NCBI RefSeq assembly: GCF_022179285.1
Contig: NZ_BPQO01000005.1
Coordinates: 219,484 to 283,483 of the forward strand
Direction of reading: 5' to 3'
Length of the DNA: 64,000 bases
Origin: Methylobacterium hispanicum
GTDB taxonomy: Bacteria; Pseudomonadota; Alphaproteobacteria; Rhizobiales; Beijerinckiaceae
Every line of letters begins with the position of its first letter. Position 1 is the stretch's first letter. The position numbers and the translations under genes were made by a program. The notes beneath the pieces are model-generated. The model did no database searches, had not been told where the DNA came from, and was given only the letters and a program-made list of their open reading frames with translations. This document shows positions 25,903-35,903 of this stretch, one piece after another.

Positions 25903-26241
25903 ATGGAGACCCGCCCCCTGCACCCCGAGATCGTCCGCCCCGAGGATTGGGACGCCCGCGTCGATCGCCTCTCGGAGAAGATGCCCGATGGGCTTCGCCG
26001 GGCCTTCGACTGGCTGCGCGAGCCCTCGCGGCTCTGGCTGCGGGTGGGCGCCGCGATCCTGTTCATCCTCGGCGGCATCTTCGCGATCCTGCCGGTGCTC
26101 GGCCTGTGGATGCTGCCGCTGGGCCTCGCCCTGCTGGCGCAGGACGTGCCGGGGCTCAAGGTGCCGCTGGAGAAGTCGGCCCGCTGGATCGAGGCGACCT
26201 GGAAGCGGCTCAAGGAGCGCTGGCGGAACCGGAACCGCTAG
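25903..26241 (+). CDS. small membrane protein (PGPGW-like)
   Basis: The 112-residue protein has an amphipathic N-terminus, a hydrophobic stretch of one or two membrane segments (LRVGAAILFILGGIFAILPVLGLWMLPLGLALLA, about 47-80, with Pro/Trp breaks) and a basic tail KSARWIEATWKRLKERW. This resembles the small PGPGW-type transmembrane family of unknown function. The ATG at 25903 follows GGGAGG at good spacing. Its stop overlaps that of the convergent gene by four bases. Confidence 0.65.
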   Translation: METRPLHPEIVRPEDWDARVDRLSEKMPDGLRRAFDWLREPSRLWLRVGAAILFILGGIFAILPVLGLWMLPLGLALLAQDVPGLKVPLEKSARWIEATWKRLKERWRNRNR

Positions 26242-26516
26242 ATCTCGGCCCGGGCGTCCTCGAGGAGTTGCGCGAGCCCCGCATCGACCTCCTGGGCCAG
26301 CAGGGCGCGCTCGGCCTCGCTGAGGTCGCCGGCCCAGCCCTTGGCCCCGAACCCCTCGGCGCAACGTGCCCGCTCGGAGCCGATGAAGGCCTCGGTCTCC
26401 TCGGGGCGCGTCCGCATGGCGTGGACGAGCCCGAACCACGCGGCGCGCTCCACCACGGCGAGGCGGGCGCGCAGGCGGATCATCACCGCCCGATCGGGGG
26501 ATACCGTCTCGCTCAT
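26238..26516 (-). CDS. small acidic cytoplasmic protein of unknown function
   Basis: The 92-residue product (MSETVSPDRAVMIRL...DARAEI) is helical and charged, with no signal. No family is recognised. Its ATG shares a base with the upstream stop (TGATG), so it is probably made with the small secreted protein gene before it. It converges on the small membrane protein gene. Confidence 0.55.
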   Translation of the reverse strand: MSETVSPDRAVMIRLRARLAVVERAAWFGLVHAMRTRPEETEAFIGSERARCAEGFGAKGWAGDLSEAERALLAQEVDAGLAQLLEDARAEI

Positions 26517-26722
26517 CAGCGGCGCTGCTCGCAACGGGTCTTCACGTAGCTGTCCTTCGCGATCTCGATGCCCGAATTGGCGGCGATCACCGGCCCCTGG
26601 ACGAGGCATTCCTGAAGCGTGTGGGCCGGGCCCGTCACCACGTCGATGGCGGTCTCGCGGGTGCAGTCGGGCGCCGATACCGATTTCGCGCAGATCAGGG
26701 CGACGACGATGATCTGGTTCAT
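26516..26722 (-). CDS. small secreted Cys-containing protein
   Basis: The 68-residue product starts MNQIIVVALICAKSVSA, a short signal-like leader, and the mature part contains four further Cys-spaced positions (APDCTRE, LQECLVQ, KTRCEQ), suggesting disulfides and export. The DxCTRETA pattern is seen in small hypothetical alphaproteobacterial proteins. It is coupled to the next gene through TGATG. Confidence 0.5.
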   Translation of the reverse strand: MNQIIVVALICAKSVSAPDCTRETAIDVVTGPAHTLQECLVQGPVIAANSGIEIAKDSYVKTRCEQRR

Positions 26723-26827
26723 GACACCTCCCGCGGACGCAGCCTCTTCGGGTCTGCTCCGGGAAGTTGTCGGCCGGCACGAGGGTTCCGGTCGAGCGGA
26801 CGTGGTGACGCGGCCGTGATCCGCGCC

Positions 26828-28372
26828 TCAGATCCGCGTGCGCGGATCGACCCCCGCATCGATCTCGGCGGGGCTCGGGGCCCGGCCCTCGCCCAGGAGG
26901 TGCAGGAAGGCCGTGAACTCGGAGTTGCGGCCGATGCTGCAGGCCGCCGTCACGCGCTCGCCACGGACGTAGTAGGCGATGAAGTCGAGTTCGTCCGGGC
27001 TGCCGCGCAGGACGATGCGGTCGAAGCCGGGGGCATAGCCGCCGTAGTCGAGCCGCTTGTCGCCCTGGTTCGACCAGAAGAACGGCGCGCCGGCAAAAGG
27101 CCCCGTCTCGTTCAGGATCTGGCGGGCGATGTGCGTGCCGTGCTGCTGGGCGAGGCGCCAGTGCTCGATCCGCGCGGTCTCGCCGCTCGCCCGCTCGGGG
27201 AAGGCCGCGATGTCGCCCGCGAGCCAGACGTTCTCGGCCAGGCGCAGGGCCGAATCGACCGCGACGCCCCCATCCTCGCGCACCGAGGCGCCCGCGACCG
27301 CACCCGTCTCGGGCGCCGCGCCCGCGCCGATCAGCACGATATCGGCGGGCAGGCGCTCGCCCGCCTCGGTCTCGACAGCCTCGACGCGGGCGGCTCCGGC
27401 AATGCGCGCGACCTTCCCTTGCGCGAAGTGCACGCCGTTGCCCGCGTGGTAGCGCTTCAGCGCGGCGCCCACCGCCTCGCCGAACCGCTTGGCGAAGGGC
27501 ACCGCCTCGCGGGCCAGCACGGTCACGTCGAGGCCCCGCTTCGTCAGGAAGGCCGCGGCTTCCAGGCCGATGAAGCCCGCTCCGATCACCACGACGCGCT
27601 TCGCGTCCTCGGCCGCGGCGCTGAGATGCACGGCATCGTCCAGGCTGCGCAGGGTGTGGACGCCGTCGAGATCGGCGCCGGGGAAGTCCGGCACCACCGC
27701 ACGGCTGCCGGTGGCGATCACCAGCGCATCGCCCGTGAGCGCGCGCCCGTCCTCCAGGGTGACGCGGCGCGCCTCCGGCTCGATCCGCGCCACCGTCCCG
27801 TGCACCGGCTCAATCCGGTGGGCGGCGTAGAAGTCGGGTTCGAGCAGCGTCTTCTCGGCGGGCGTGGGCTTGGCCAGGAACTGCTTCGAGAGCTTGGTGC
27901 GGTCGTAGGGCGGGTGCGCCTCGCGGCCGACCATCGTGATCGCGCCCGCGAAACCGAGGCGGCGCAGGCTCGTCGCGCAGGCGACCGCGGCGGCACCCGT
28001 GCCGACCACGAGGACGCGCGTCTCGGGGTCCCGCGGGGCCGGAATGGGATGGGCGAGCGGCTCCAGCGTCGCCACCACCGCGTCGCCCTCGATGCGGACG
28101 GGGTAGCGCGTCAGCGCCTCGAGCGCGGGCGGCTCCTCCAGACCGCCGTCGGAGAGGGCGAAGGCAGCCTTGTGCCAGGGGCAGTAGAGCCGGCCGCCGC
28201 AGATCTCGCCCTTGGCGAGCGGCGCGCCGAGATGCGGGCACTTGGCCTGGAAGGCACGAACGCCCGAGGCGTCGCGCACGAGGAGCACCTTGGCCTCGCC
28301 CGAGGCCGCCTCGACCATGCCGCCGAGGGGAATCGCCTCGAGCGGGTGACGGATCTCGGTCGCCTCGGCCAT
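26828..28372 (-). CDS. Rieske domain-FAD oxidoreductase fusion (AIFM3-like)
   Basis: The 514-residue protein has an N-terminal Rieske [2Fe-2S] domain (CPHLGAP and CPWH, about residues 45-65) joined to an FAD/NAD(P)-dependent reductase: VVGTGAAAVACATSLRRLG (FAD), RTKLSK, VVVIGAGFIGLEAAAFLTKRG (NAD) and WLAGDIAAFP. This matches the apoptosis-inducing-factor-like ferredoxin reductase family with a fused Rieske domain. It likely passes electrons from NAD(P)H to a small redox partner or oxygenase; the partner is not in the window. ATG at 28372 starts MAEATEI. It follows lpxB on the same strand at 94 bp. Confidence 0.88.
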   Translation of the reverse strand: MAEATEIRHPLEAIPLGGMVEAASGEAKVLLVRDASGVRAFQAKCPHLGAPLAKGEICGGRLYCPWHKAAFALSDGGLEEPPALEALTRYPVRIEGDAVVATLEPLAHPIPAPRDPETRVLVVGTGAAAVACATSLRRLGFAGAITMVGREAHPPYDRTKLSKQFLAKPTPAEKTLLEPDFYAAHRIEPVHGTVARIEPEARRVTLEDGRALTGDALVIATGSRAVVPDFPGADLDGVHTLRSLDDAVHLSAAAEDAKRVVVIGAGFIGLEAAAFLTKRGLDVTVLAREAVPFAKRFGEAVGAALKRYHAGNGVHFAQGKVARIAGAARVEAVETEAGERLPADIVLIGAGAAPETGAVAGASVREDGGVAVDSALRLAENVWLAGDIAAFPERASGETARIEHWRLAQQHGTHIARQILNETGPFAGAPFFWSNQGDKRLDYGGYAPGFDRIVLRGSPDELDFIAYYVRGERVTAACSIGRNSEFTAFLHLLGEGRAPSPAEIDAGVDPRTRI

Positions 28373-28466
28373 GCTCGTCCCCGCTCGCTCGTCGCGGGCC
28401 GCGCCCGCACACGGCGACACAAGTCGCGAGCGGCGCGAAGGCTCCGGGGCGCGGTGCCACGCCCCG

Positions 28467-29621
28467 TCAGCGATCGGCGCCGCGCGCCGCCGCGAGCACG
28501 ATCTCGGCGGCGCGCTCGCTCGGGGCGGCCCCGTCGGGCAGGCGCATCAGGTCGTCGAGGCGGGCGAGCGCCGCGCCCTGCGCGTCCCGGGCCGGGCCAC
28601 CCGCCAGCAGGGGCCCGAGCGCGCCCGCGAGGTTCGCGGCCGTGCAGTCGGCCTGGATGAATTCCGGCATCGCGTTCGTGCCGAGGATCAGGTTCGGCAG
28701 CACGATGGTCGGCACCTGGATCAGGCGCCGGCCGATGAACTCCTCGACGCGCGAGACCCGGTAGGCCACCACCATCGGCACGCCTGCGAGCGCGAGTTCC
28801 AGCGTGACGGTTCCGGATGCCGCGAGCGCCGCGCGGGCGCGCCGGAACAGGGCGTGCTTGGCCTCCTCGCCGGAGACGATCCGCACCGGCAGGTCCCAAG
28901 CGGCGGCGAGCGCCTCGATCCGGGCGCGGTGGCGGGTGACGGCCGGCAGCACCGCCTCGAAGGCCGGCCCGTCCTTGAGGCGCGCCAGGGTCTCGCCGAA
29001 GACCGGCATCAGCCGGTCGATCTCGGAGCGGCGCGAACCCGGCAGCACCGCCAGCGTGAAGGGCGCGGCCACGCGGGCCAGCGCCTCCGCCGGGTCGGGG
29101 CGGAAGGCAGCGAGGCGCTCGATCAGCGGGTGGCCCACATAGGTGCAGGCGGGGCCGCCGAGGCGGCGGTGCGCCTCGGGCTCGAAGGGCAGCAGCGCCA
29201 GGACGTGGTCGATGAAGGCGCGCATGCCCTTTGCCCGCCAGGGCCGCCAGGCCCAGACGCTCGGCGAGACGTAGTCCACGACCGGCAGGTCCGGCAGGCG
29301 CTTGCGCACCCGCGAGGCGACCGCGTGGGTGAAGCCCGGACTGTCGATGATGACGAGCACGTCGGGACGGGCGGCCACCACGTCGTCCACGGTCTCCCGG
29401 ATGCGGCGCAGCAGCGTGCGGGCGCGGGCGAGCACCGGCAGGTAGCCCATCACCGCGACGTCATCGAGGGGGAAGAGCGAGGGGAAGCCCTCCGCCGCCA
29501 TCGCCTCGCCGCCGACGCCGCCGAGGACGAGCGGCCCCGGCACCCGGGCGCGCAGCGCCGGGATCAGCTTGGCGCCGAGCTGGTCGCCCGAATCCTCGCC
29601 CGCCACGAGCCAGATCTTCAC
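28467..29621 (-). CDS. lpxB: lipid-A-disaccharide synthase
   Basis: The 384-residue protein is LpxB: KIWLVAGEDSGDQLGAKLI at the start, the VIDSPGF region, YVSPSVWAWRPWRAK, HPLIERL and LPGSRRSEI. It condenses UDP-2,3-diacylglucosamine with lipid X at the inner-membrane cytosolic face to form the lipid A disaccharide. GTG start in a GTGA overlap with lpxI. Last lpx gene of the cluster. Confidence 0.96.
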   Translation of the reverse strand: MKIWLVAGEDSGDQLGAKLIPALRARVPGPLVLGGVGGEAMAAEGFPSLFPLDDVAVMGYLPVLARARTLLRRIRETVDDVVAARPDVLVIIDSPGFTHAVASRVRKRLPDLPVVDYVSPSVWAWRPWRAKGMRAFIDHVLALLPFEPEAHRRLGGPACTYVGHPLIERLAAFRPDPAEALARVAAPFTLAVLPGSRRSEIDRLMPVFGETLARLKDGPAFEAVLPAVTRHRARIEALAAAWDLPVRIVSGEEAKHALFRRARAALAASGTVTLELALAGVPMVVAYRVSRVEEFIGRRLIQVPTIVLPNLILGTNAMPEFIQADCTAANLAGALGPLLAGGPARDAQGAALARLDDLMRLPDGAAPSERAAEIVLAAARGADR

Positions 29622-30466
29622 GGGACGCCCTCCAGGCCGACGAGGAAGAGGCCCCTGCGGTCGGCCTCCGCGACGGTCGCGGCCCGGTCGATCAGTAGCG
29701 TGCGGCCGGCCTCGACGGCGATTCCAGCGCAGCCCGCGGCGGCGGCGTTGCGCACCGTGCGGGGCCCGACCGCCGGCAGGTCGATGCGCAGGTCCTGGCC
29801 GGTCTTGGCGAGCTTCACCAGCACGGTCCCGGGCGCGGGGCGGCCGCGGCCGAAGGGTCGTCGCCCGAGGGCGCGGGCGCGGGCGAGCATCCGGTCGGTG
29901 CCCTCGGGGCCCTCAACCGCGAGAATGCGCTCGGCGGCGGCGACCGCCGCCTGCCCCACGTCGTAGGGCGAGAGGGCGCCGAGCAGCGCCCGGCCGGCCC
30001 GGATCGAGGCCTCGGCCTCGGCGTCCGGCGCGTGGCGGCCGAGGCGGCCCGCCGGGCTCAGGAGATCGGGCGCGGCCTCGTGAACGCCGAGCACCCGGTG
30101 GCCGTTCTCCTCCAGGAGGGCGAGCACGGCCCGCAGCAGCCGGTCGTCGCCCCCGCCCGCGATGGCGCGGAGCGCCGCGCGGTTGCGCAAGGCCGCGCCC
30201 GCGTTGAGGAGGGCGGCCGGGCTCGGACGCGAGACGCCGCCGGCCGGGATCACCACGGCCGGACCCCAATCCTTCAGAATCGCGAGCGTCGCGCCGACGT
30301 CGAGCAGATCCACCGTGGCGTCGGCCCGTGCGCGCAGGCGTCGCTCGGTGAAGCCGCGCACGGCCAGGACCTTGTGGGCATGGCCGGCCCGCTCGAGCGA
30401 GCCGGCGACCAGATCGGGCAGGCGCCCCGCCCCGGCGACGAGGACCAGGGTGCCGCTGTCGGGCAT
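29618..30466 (-). CDS. lpxI: UDP-2,3-diacylglucosamine pyrophosphatase LpxI (DUF1009)
   Basis: The 282-residue protein has the LpxI pattern: TLVLVAGAGRLPDLVAGSLER at the start, VGATLAILKDWGPAVVIPAGG, RLLRAVLALLEENGHRVLG, and KTGQDLRIDLPAVGPRTV with the C-terminal AGIAVEAGRTLLID. LpxI replaces LpxH in most alphaproteobacteria and yields lipid X for LpxB. It lies between lpxA (5-bp gap) and lpxB (4-bp overlap). Confidence 0.93.
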   Translation of the reverse strand: MPDSGTLVLVAGAGRLPDLVAGSLERAGHAHKVLAVRGFTERRLRARADATVDLLDVGATLAILKDWGPAVVIPAGGVSRPSPAALLNAGAALRNRAALRAIAGGGDDRLLRAVLALLEENGHRVLGVHEAAPDLLSPAGRLGRHAPDAEAEASIRAGRALLGALSPYDVGQAAVAAAERILAVEGPEGTDRMLARARALGRRPFGRGRPAPGTVLVKLAKTGQDLRIDLPAVGPRTVRNAAAAGCAGIAVEAGRTLLIDRAATVAEADRRGLFLVGLEGVP

Positions 30467-30471
30467 GAGGC

Positions 30472-31290
30472 TCAGGCCGCGCTCGCAGGCGTCGGCGCCT
30501 CGCGCGGCGTGCAGATCGAGCGCTTGCCGCCGACGCGGATGAAGGCGAGGATCTCGCTGACGGCCGCGTGGGACTCGAACTCGGCCGCCACGTCCTCGAC
30601 GCGCTCCATCAGGGTACCCTCGGGCGCGAAGAGCAGGCGGTAGGCCCGGCGCAGGGTGTGAATGTCCTCGCGGGCGAAGCCCCGGCGCTGCAGGCCGATG
30701 ATGTTGAGCCCCGACAGGTAGGCGCGGTTGCCGAGCACCATGCCGTAGGGGATGCAGTCGTTCTCCAGGCCGGAGAGGCCGCCCACGAAGGCGTGGGCGC
30801 CGACCCGCGCGAACTGGATCACCGCCGCGCCGCCGCCGAGGATCGCGAAATCGCCGACCGAGCAATGCCCGGCCAGCATCACGTTGTTGGAGAAGACGAC
30901 GCCGGAGCCGACCCGGCAATCGTGCCCGACATGGGAGTTCGCCAGGAAGGTGCAGCGGTCGCCCACCACCGTCTCCGAGCCGCCGCCCGCGGTGCCGGGG
31001 TTCATGGTGACGCCCTCGCGGATCGTGCACTCGGCGCCGATCGTCAGGGTGGTCTCCTCGCCGCGGTACTTCAGGTCCTGGGGCGGGTGGCCGATCGAGG
31101 CGAAGGGGTAGATCCGCGTGCGCGCGCCGATGCGGGTGTTGCCGGCGAGCACGACGTGGCTGACGAGTTCGGCGCCTTCGCCCAGCACCACCTTCGGCCC
31201 GACATGGCAGAAGGGGCCGATGCGCGCGCCCGCGCCGATCTCCGCGCCGTCCTCGACGACCGCGCTCGGATGGATCAGGGCGGCGCTCAC
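30472..31290 (-). CDS. lpxA: UDP-N-acetylglucosamine acyltransferase
   Basis: The 272-residue protein is a left-handed beta-helix hexapeptide acyltransferase with LpxA features: [37 protein letters not shown], the active-site His region [13 protein letters not shown], and IGLQRRGF. It adds 3-hydroxyacyl from ACP to UDP-GlcNAc, the first step of lipid A synthesis. The GTG at 31290 overlaps the fabZ stop. Confidence 0.96.
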   Translation of the reverse strand: MSAALIHPSAVVEDGAEIGAGARIGPFCHVGPKVVLGEGAELVSHVVLAGNTRIGARTRIYPFASIGHPPQDLKYRGEETTLTIGAECTIREGVTMNPGTAGGGSETVVGDRCTFLANSHVGHDCRVGSGVVFSNNVMLAGHCSVGDFAILGGGAAVIQFARVGAHAFVGGLSGLENDCIPYGMVLGNRAYLSGLNIIGLQRRGFAREDIHTLRRAYRLLFAPEGTLMERVEDVAAEFESHAAVSEILAFIRVGGKRSICTPREAPTPASAA

Positions 31291-31751
31291 GCCGTCACCA
31301 GCATGGCGCCGATCTCGGCCTCGGCGACCAGCGCGCCGTCCACCCGGGCCTCGCCGCGGAACCACCACATCGTCTTGCGCTGGTTGAGCTTCTTCATGTG
31401 GAAGCGCACTTGGTCGCCCGGCACCACCGGCTTGCGGAACTTGCACTTGTCGATGGTCATGAAGAAGACCTGCTTGGTCTGGACCGTCTCCGACATGATG
31501 TGCCGGCAGCAGATCGCGCCCGCGGTCTGGGCCATGCCCTCGATCAGCAGCACGCCCGGAAAGACCGGCATGTTCGGGAAATGGCCGGTGAATTGCGGCT
31601 CGTTCACCGTGACGTTCTTGATGCCGATGCAGCTCTCGTCGCGGTCGATCTCGATGATCCTGTCGATCATCAGGAACGGGTAGCGATGGGGCAGCAGTTC
31701 CAGAACCTTCTGGATGTCCGCCGCGCCGAGTTCCTGCACCGTCTCCGTCAT
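31287..31751 (-). CDS. fabZ: 3-hydroxyacyl-ACP dehydratase FabZ
   Basis: The 154-residue hot-dog-fold protein has the catalytic His in [14 protein letters not shown] and Glu in [12 protein letters not shown]. It dehydrates 3-hydroxyacyl-ACP in type II fatty-acid synthesis and balances supply between phospholipid and lipid A. The ATG at 31751 gives the standard [14 protein letters not shown] start. A 371-bp gap with repeats separates it from lpxD upstream, unusually large for this operon. Confidence 0.96.
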   Translation of the reverse strand: MTETVQELGAADIQKVLELLPHRYPFLMIDRIIEIDRDESCIGIKNVTVNEPQFTGHFPNMPVFPGVLLIEGMAQTAGAICCRHIMSETVQTKQVFFMTIDKCKFRKPVVPGDQVRFHMKKLNQRKTMWWFRGEARVDGALVAEAEIGAMLVTA

Positions 31752-32122
31752 CGCCTCTGAAGCCCCGTGTCCTGCCCGGGCGCGGCCGGGTTCATGCGTC
31801 GTTCGTGGCGGTGTTTCGTCCGAAACACCGCGGGATGGCAAGTCGCTCGGGTTGCGTCCGGTGCCGGTGGGTCGTGCCCATCGCCGGGACGGTCTCCCCG
31901 ACATGTGAAAGGCCGCCCTTTTCCCGGACGCCTGGAACGAAGTGGACGGTGATCCGGGATCCAGCGCACGACGGCGCGCAGCGTCCGAATCCAGCAGCGG
32001 TATTGGGGATCGAGCCGCTTCGCGGCACTTCTCCCTCTGGGTCCCGGATCACCCGCCGCTGACGCTCCGGGCGTCCGGGAAAAGGGCGGAGACTTGCCGG
32101 AAGCAACGTGCCGGCTTCCGCA
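31752..32122. repeat. 371-bp lpxD-fabZ gap with nested inverted repeats
   Basis: No gene is supported. Two approximately 54-bp arms are inverted: CCGCCCTTTTCCCGGACGC at 31913-31931 recurs as its reverse complement at 32071-32089, and GGTGATCCGGGATCC at 31948-31962 recurs (one mismatch) at 32039-32053. The loop contains a small hairpin GCCGCTTCGCGGC near 32014-32026. The whole (31913-32089) is a dispersed-repeat or MITE-like element. A separate perfect hairpin lies at 31808-31831. Confidence 0.7.
31808..31831. terminator. perfect 11-bp hairpin upstream of fabZ
   Basis: GCGGTGTTTCG (31808-31818) pairs with CGAAACACCGC (31821-31831). It lies 57 bp upstream of the fabZ start. No U-run follows, so a transcription-stop role is uncertain; it may be part of the repeat block. 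Confidence 0.4.
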
Positions 32123-33175
32123 TCACCCCTCTGCGTCGTCCCGGCCCGAGCGCTCGGCGAGCTTGGCCAGCGTCGTCAGCTCGCGGAACCACGCGCGCAC
32201 GGGCTTGGCCGGCGTGCCGCCCCAGCGGCTGCCGGGAGGAACGTCGCGGTTGACGTTCGAGGAGCCGGCGATCTGCGAGCCGCGCCCGATGGTGAGATGG
32301 CCGACGACGCCGACCTGACCGCCGAGGACGACGTAGTCCTCCAGCGTGGTCGAGCCCGAGATCCCGACGCCCGAGACGATCACGCAGTGCCGGCCGATCA
32401 CGACGTTGTGGGCGATCTGCACGAGGTTGTCGATCTTGGTCCCCTCCCCCACCACGGTGTCGCGGCTGGCGCCGCGGTCGATCGTGGTGTTGGCGCCGAT
32501 CTCGACGTCGTCCTGCACGATGACGCGGCCGACCTGCGGCACCTTGAGGTGGCTGGCGCCCATGGCGAAGCCGAAGCCGTCCTGGCCGATGCGCGCGCCC
32601 GGATGCACGATCACCCGGTTGCCCATCAGGGTGTGGGTGAGGCTCGCGGACGCCCCGATCGAGCAGTCGCGCCCGACCCGGCAGCCGGGTCCGACCAGCG
32701 CGCCGGGACCGATCACCGAGCCCGCGCCGATCTCGGCGCCCGGCCCGATCACCGCGCCCGGATCGACCGTCACCCCCTCCTCCAGCCGCGCGTCCGGGTG
32801 GACGTGGGCGCCGGGCGCCACGCCGCGGGCGCCGAACTGCGAGCCGGGGCGCAGCGCGTCCGGGTGGAGGCGCCCGAGGAGGGCCGCGTAGGCGCGGTAG
32901 GGATCGCGCAGCACCAGCGCGACGGTGGCGGCGGGCACGCGGGCGGCGAAGCGCGGCGAGACGAGGCAGATCGCGGCCCGGGTCGCCGCCAGCGCGTCGC
33001 CGTAGCGGGCGTTGTCCATGTAGGCGAGATCGTGCGGGCCGGCGCGGTCGAGGGGCGCGGCGCCCGTCACGAGGCGGTCCGGGTCGGCGCCCGCGGGGAG
33101 CACGACGCCCGCCGCGTCGGCGACGGCCGCGAGGCTGAGACGGGTCTGGGAGACGAAGAACTGGGGGTCGGACAT
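32123..33175 (-). CDS. lpxD: UDP-3-O-acylglucosamine N-acyltransferase
   Basis: The 350-residue protein has the N-terminal LpxD uridine-binding domain ([21 protein letters not shown]) and the hexapeptide beta-helix ([22 protein letters not shown]), with the active-site His in QIAHNVVIG. It adds the second 3-hydroxyacyl chain. ATG 33175 gives MSDPQFFVS; an in-frame upstream part is not conserved. It follows bamA behind a strong terminator. Confidence 0.95.
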   Translation of the reverse strand: MSDPQFFVSQTRLSLAAVADAAGVVLPAGADPDRLVTGAAPLDRAGPHDLAYMDNARYGDALAATRAAICLVSPRFAARVPAATVALVLRDPYRAYAALLGRLHPDALRPGSQFGARGVAPGAHVHPDARLEEGVTVDPGAVIGPGAEIGAGSVIGPGALVGPGCRVGRDCSIGASASLTHTLMGNRVIVHPGARIGQDGFGFAMGASHLKVPQVGRVIVQDDVEIGANTTIDRGASRDTVVGEGTKIDNLVQIAHNVVIGRHCVIVSGVGISGSTTLEDYVVLGGQVGVVGHLTIGRGSQIAGSSNVNRDVPPGSRWGGTPAKPVRAWFRELTTLAKLAERSGRDDAEG

Positions 33176-33284
33176 GCTCTGAACCGTGGTGCGGGCCGGC
33201 GCGCGCGAGGTCCCGTCCGCGGCGCCGCCGGGTCCGGCGGCGTATCGGGTCCTCAGGCGGGTGGAAAGGGGCACCAATATGACG

Positions 33285-33318
33285 AAAGGGCCGCCCCGGC
33301 TGACCGGGGCGGCCCTTT
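33285..33318 (-). terminator. intrinsic-type terminator after bamA
   Basis: AAAGGGCCGCCCCGG (33285-33299) pairs perfectly with CCGGGGCGGCCCTTT (33304-33318), loop CTGA. It lies 20 bp past the bamA stop on the minus strand and the right arm ends in TTT. The lpx genes after it therefore need readthrough or their own promoter in the 33176-33284 region. Confidence 0.75.
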
Positions 33319-33338
33319 CTCGCGTCCGTTCGTGGGGC

Positions 33339-35903
33339 TCAGAAGCGCGAGCCGCCCGAGAAGCGGAAGGCCTGGATCTGATCCTTGCCGACCTTGCCGA
33401 GGAACGTGCCGTCCGCAGCGTAGACCTTCTGGCCCTCGTCCTTCGAGAGCGCGTAGGCGTAGTCGAAGCGGATCGGGCCGAGCGGCGAGTTCCAGAGGAT
33501 CGAGGCGCCGATCGAGGAACGCAGCACCGCCTTGTCGCGGACGTTCAGGCACTCGGGCTCGACGCCGATCGACAGGGTGTTGAAGTTGCAGCCCGAGCCC
33601 GGCGCGAAGCCGTTGATCAGCGCGTCGCCGTTCACGTTGAACACGCGGCGGCCGTTGTAGCCGAACAGCGTGCCGGCGTCGGCGAAGACGGCGCCCTTCA
33701 GGCCGAGATCCTTCGGGATACCCCAGATCGGGAACTGCACCTCGACCGTACCGCCCACATAGGTCGAGCCGCCGACCGCGTTGGAGCGGGCGTCCGTCGT
33801 GCCGATGTCGCGCGGGCCGATGCCGTTCGGAGCGAAGCCGCGCACCAGCGACGGGCCGAGGAAGAACTGGTCGGTCAGGCGCAGCGGGTTGCCGTCGAGC
33901 GCCGAGATGTGACCGCCCTGGATGCGGACGAAGCCGACGACGTCCTCCCAGAGCTCCTTGTAGTAGCGAGCATCGCCGGTCACGCGGAAGAACTTCGAGT
34001 CGCCGCCGAGACCCGCGACGTCGGGCTTCAGCTCTGCGTAGAAGCCGTTGCGCGGCGCGCCGATGACGTCGAGCGTCGAGTAGGCGAGCGTGACGCCGGC
34101 CAGCGAGGTCAGCGTGTTGCCCTGCGAGCCCTTGAGCGCGATCGAGGCCTCGCCGTTGTAGGCGCAGTCCGGGTACTTCGCGAGGCCGCCGACGTTCTGC
34201 CCGTTGATGATGGTGCCGGCGGGCTGCAGCTCGGTCAGGCCCGGGATCGGCACAGAGCAGTCGTTGTAGGGCCGGCGGAGCGTGTTCGGCACCTTCAGCT
34301 CGGTGTTGTAGAGCGAGTAGCGCAGCGTGACGCCGAACTCCTCGGTGATCGGCAGGCCGAGGCGGAGCTGGCCGCCGTAGACCGTGGTCTCGTAGCGCGA
34401 GTACCGGGTCAGGTCGCTGTACTTGTAGAAGGCGTCGAAACCGGCGGCGAGCCGGTAGCCGAGGAAGTACGGCTCGGTGAACGAGAAGTCGACGCCGCGG
34501 GCGTACTGGCCGCCGGTGCCGGCGACGCGCACGTACTGGCCGCGGCCGAGGAAGTTCGACTCGGAGACCGAGACCTCGCCGATGATGCCGTCCTGGGTGG
34601 AGTAGCCGCCCGCGACGGAGAACGAGCCGGTGGGCTGATCCTCGACGTCGATGTTCACGATGACCCGGTCGGGCGAGGAGCCCGGCTCGTTCGAGAAGCG
34701 GACCTTCTTGAAGAAGCCCAGGCCGTTGAGCCGGCGCTCGGCCCGGTCGGTGAGCACGCGGTTGTAGGCGTCGCCCTCGCCGAAATCGAGCTCGCGACGG
34801 ATGACGTAGTCGCGCGTGCGGGTGTTGCCGCGGACGTTGATGCGCTCGACGTAGACGCGCGGGCCGTCCTCGACCACGAAGCCGAGCGAGACCTGATGGG
34901 TGGCGCGGTCGCGCTGGCCGGTCGGACGGACCTGCGCGAAGGGGAAGCCCTGGCGGTTGACGTCGTTGGTCACGCCCGAGAGCGTCTTCTCGACGTCCTC
35001 GGCGTTGTAGACGTCGCCGACCTGGGCGCGCACCTCGTCCTGCAGGCGGCCGGTGTCGATGCCGGGCAGGCGCGAGTCGATCGCCACCGCGCCGACGCGG
35101 TACTGCTCGCCCTCGGCGACCGTGACGGTGATGACCCAGCCGCTCTTCTCCTCGCCCTCGACGTAGCGGGCGTCGGCGTTCACGACCTGGAAGTCGGCGT
35201 AGCCGTTGCGGAGGTAGTAGCGGCGGACGAGATCGAGGTCGTTGGCGATGCGGTCGGGATCGTAGACGTCCGAGGTCTTGACGAAGCTGAGCAGGTTCAT
35301 CTCGGACGAGGTCATCAGACCCTTGAGCGTCCGCTCGGAATAGGCGCTGTTGCCGACGAAGTTGATCGAGACGATGCCGGTCTTGTCGCCCTCGTCGATC
35401 TGATAGATCACGTCGACGGTGCCGTTGGGCAGATCGACGGTGCGGTAGGTGACCTTGGCGGTGCCGCGGCCGGCGCGGCGGTAGACTTCCTTGATGCGCT
35501 GCAGGTCGGCGTTGACGACCGCCGGGCTGAAGGCGCCGCGGGACTTCGCCTCGATCTGACCCTCGAGGGTGGCCTTCTCGACCTTCTTGTTCCCCTCGAA
35601 CACCACGCGATTGATGATGTTGTTCTCGCGCACCGTCACGACCGTGCGGCCGCCGCCCTGGGCGACCTTCACGTCCTGGAACATGCCGCTGGCGAGCAGG
35701 TTGCGCCGGGCCTCCTCGGCGGAGCCGGAGGCGGTGCCGGTGACGTAGGAGCGGATGGTGTCGGCATCGACCCGACGGTTGCCCTGGACGACGATCTGCT
35801 GCGCCTGGGCGGCGGTGCCCGCGAGCACGCCGGCCGTCGCGGCGACTAGGACGATGGTCCGCTTCACCGACTCGCGCCGGCGCTTCCCCGTCATCGACAT
35901 CAT
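33339..35903 (-). CDS. bamA: outer membrane protein assembly factor BamA
   Basis: The 854-residue protein has a signal peptide ([22 protein letters not shown]), five POTRA domains (about 35-430; for example [17 protein letters not shown] and [23 protein letters not shown]) and a 16-strand barrel with the lid-lock motif in [14 protein letters not shown] and a C-terminal Phe. It folds and inserts outer-membrane proteins. Several ATGs (35903, 35900, 35894) are close together; the first is listed. A palindrome (35930-35945) lies in its leader. No skp/ompH gene sits between bamA and lpxD. Confidence 0.96.
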   Translation of the reverse strand: MMSMTGKRRRESVKRTIVLVAATAGVLAGTAAQAQQIVVQGNRRVDADTIRSYVTGTASGSAEEARRNLLASGMFQDVKVAQGGGRTVVTVRENNIINRVVFEGNKKVEKATLEGQIEAKSRGAFSPAVVNADLQRIKEVYRRAGRGTAKVTYRTVDLPNGTVDVIYQIDEGDKTGIVSINFVGNSAYSERTLKGLMTSSEMNLLSFVKTSDVYDPDRIANDLDLVRRYYLRNGYADFQVVNADARYVEGEEKSGWVITVTVAEGEQYRVGAVAIDSRLPGIDTGRLQDEVRAQVGDVYNAEDVEKTLSGVTNDVNRQGFPFAQVRPTGQRDRATHQVSLGFVVEDGPRVYVERINVRGNTRTRDYVIRRELDFGEGDAYNRVLTDRAERRLNGLGFFKKVRFSNEPGSSPDRVIVNIDVEDQPTGSFSVAGGYSTQDGIIGEVSVSESNFLGRGQYVRVAGTGGQYARGVDFSFTEPYFLGYRLAAGFDAFYKYSDLTRYSRYETTVYGGQLRLGLPITEEFGVTLRYSLYNTELKVPNTLRRPYNDCSVPIPGLTELQPAGTIINGQNVGGLAKYPDCAYNGEASIALKGSQGNTLTSLAGVTLAYSTLDVIGAPRNGFYAELKPDVAGLGGDSKFFRVTGDARYYKELWEDVVGFVRIQGGHISALDGNPLRLTDQFFLGPSLVRGFAPNGIGPRDIGTTDARSNAVGGSTYVGGTVEVQFPIWGIPKDLGLKGAVFADAGTLFGYNGRRVFNVNGDALINGFAPGSGCNFNTLSIGVEPECLNVRDKAVLRSSIGASILWNSPLGPIRFDYAYALSKDEGQKVYAADGTFLGKVGKDQIQAFRFSGGSRF

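Noticed and set aside
31792..32106. Minus-strand 104-residue frame in the lpxD-fabZ gap
   Set aside because: It lies entirely in inverted-repeat DNA and has no protein-like features.
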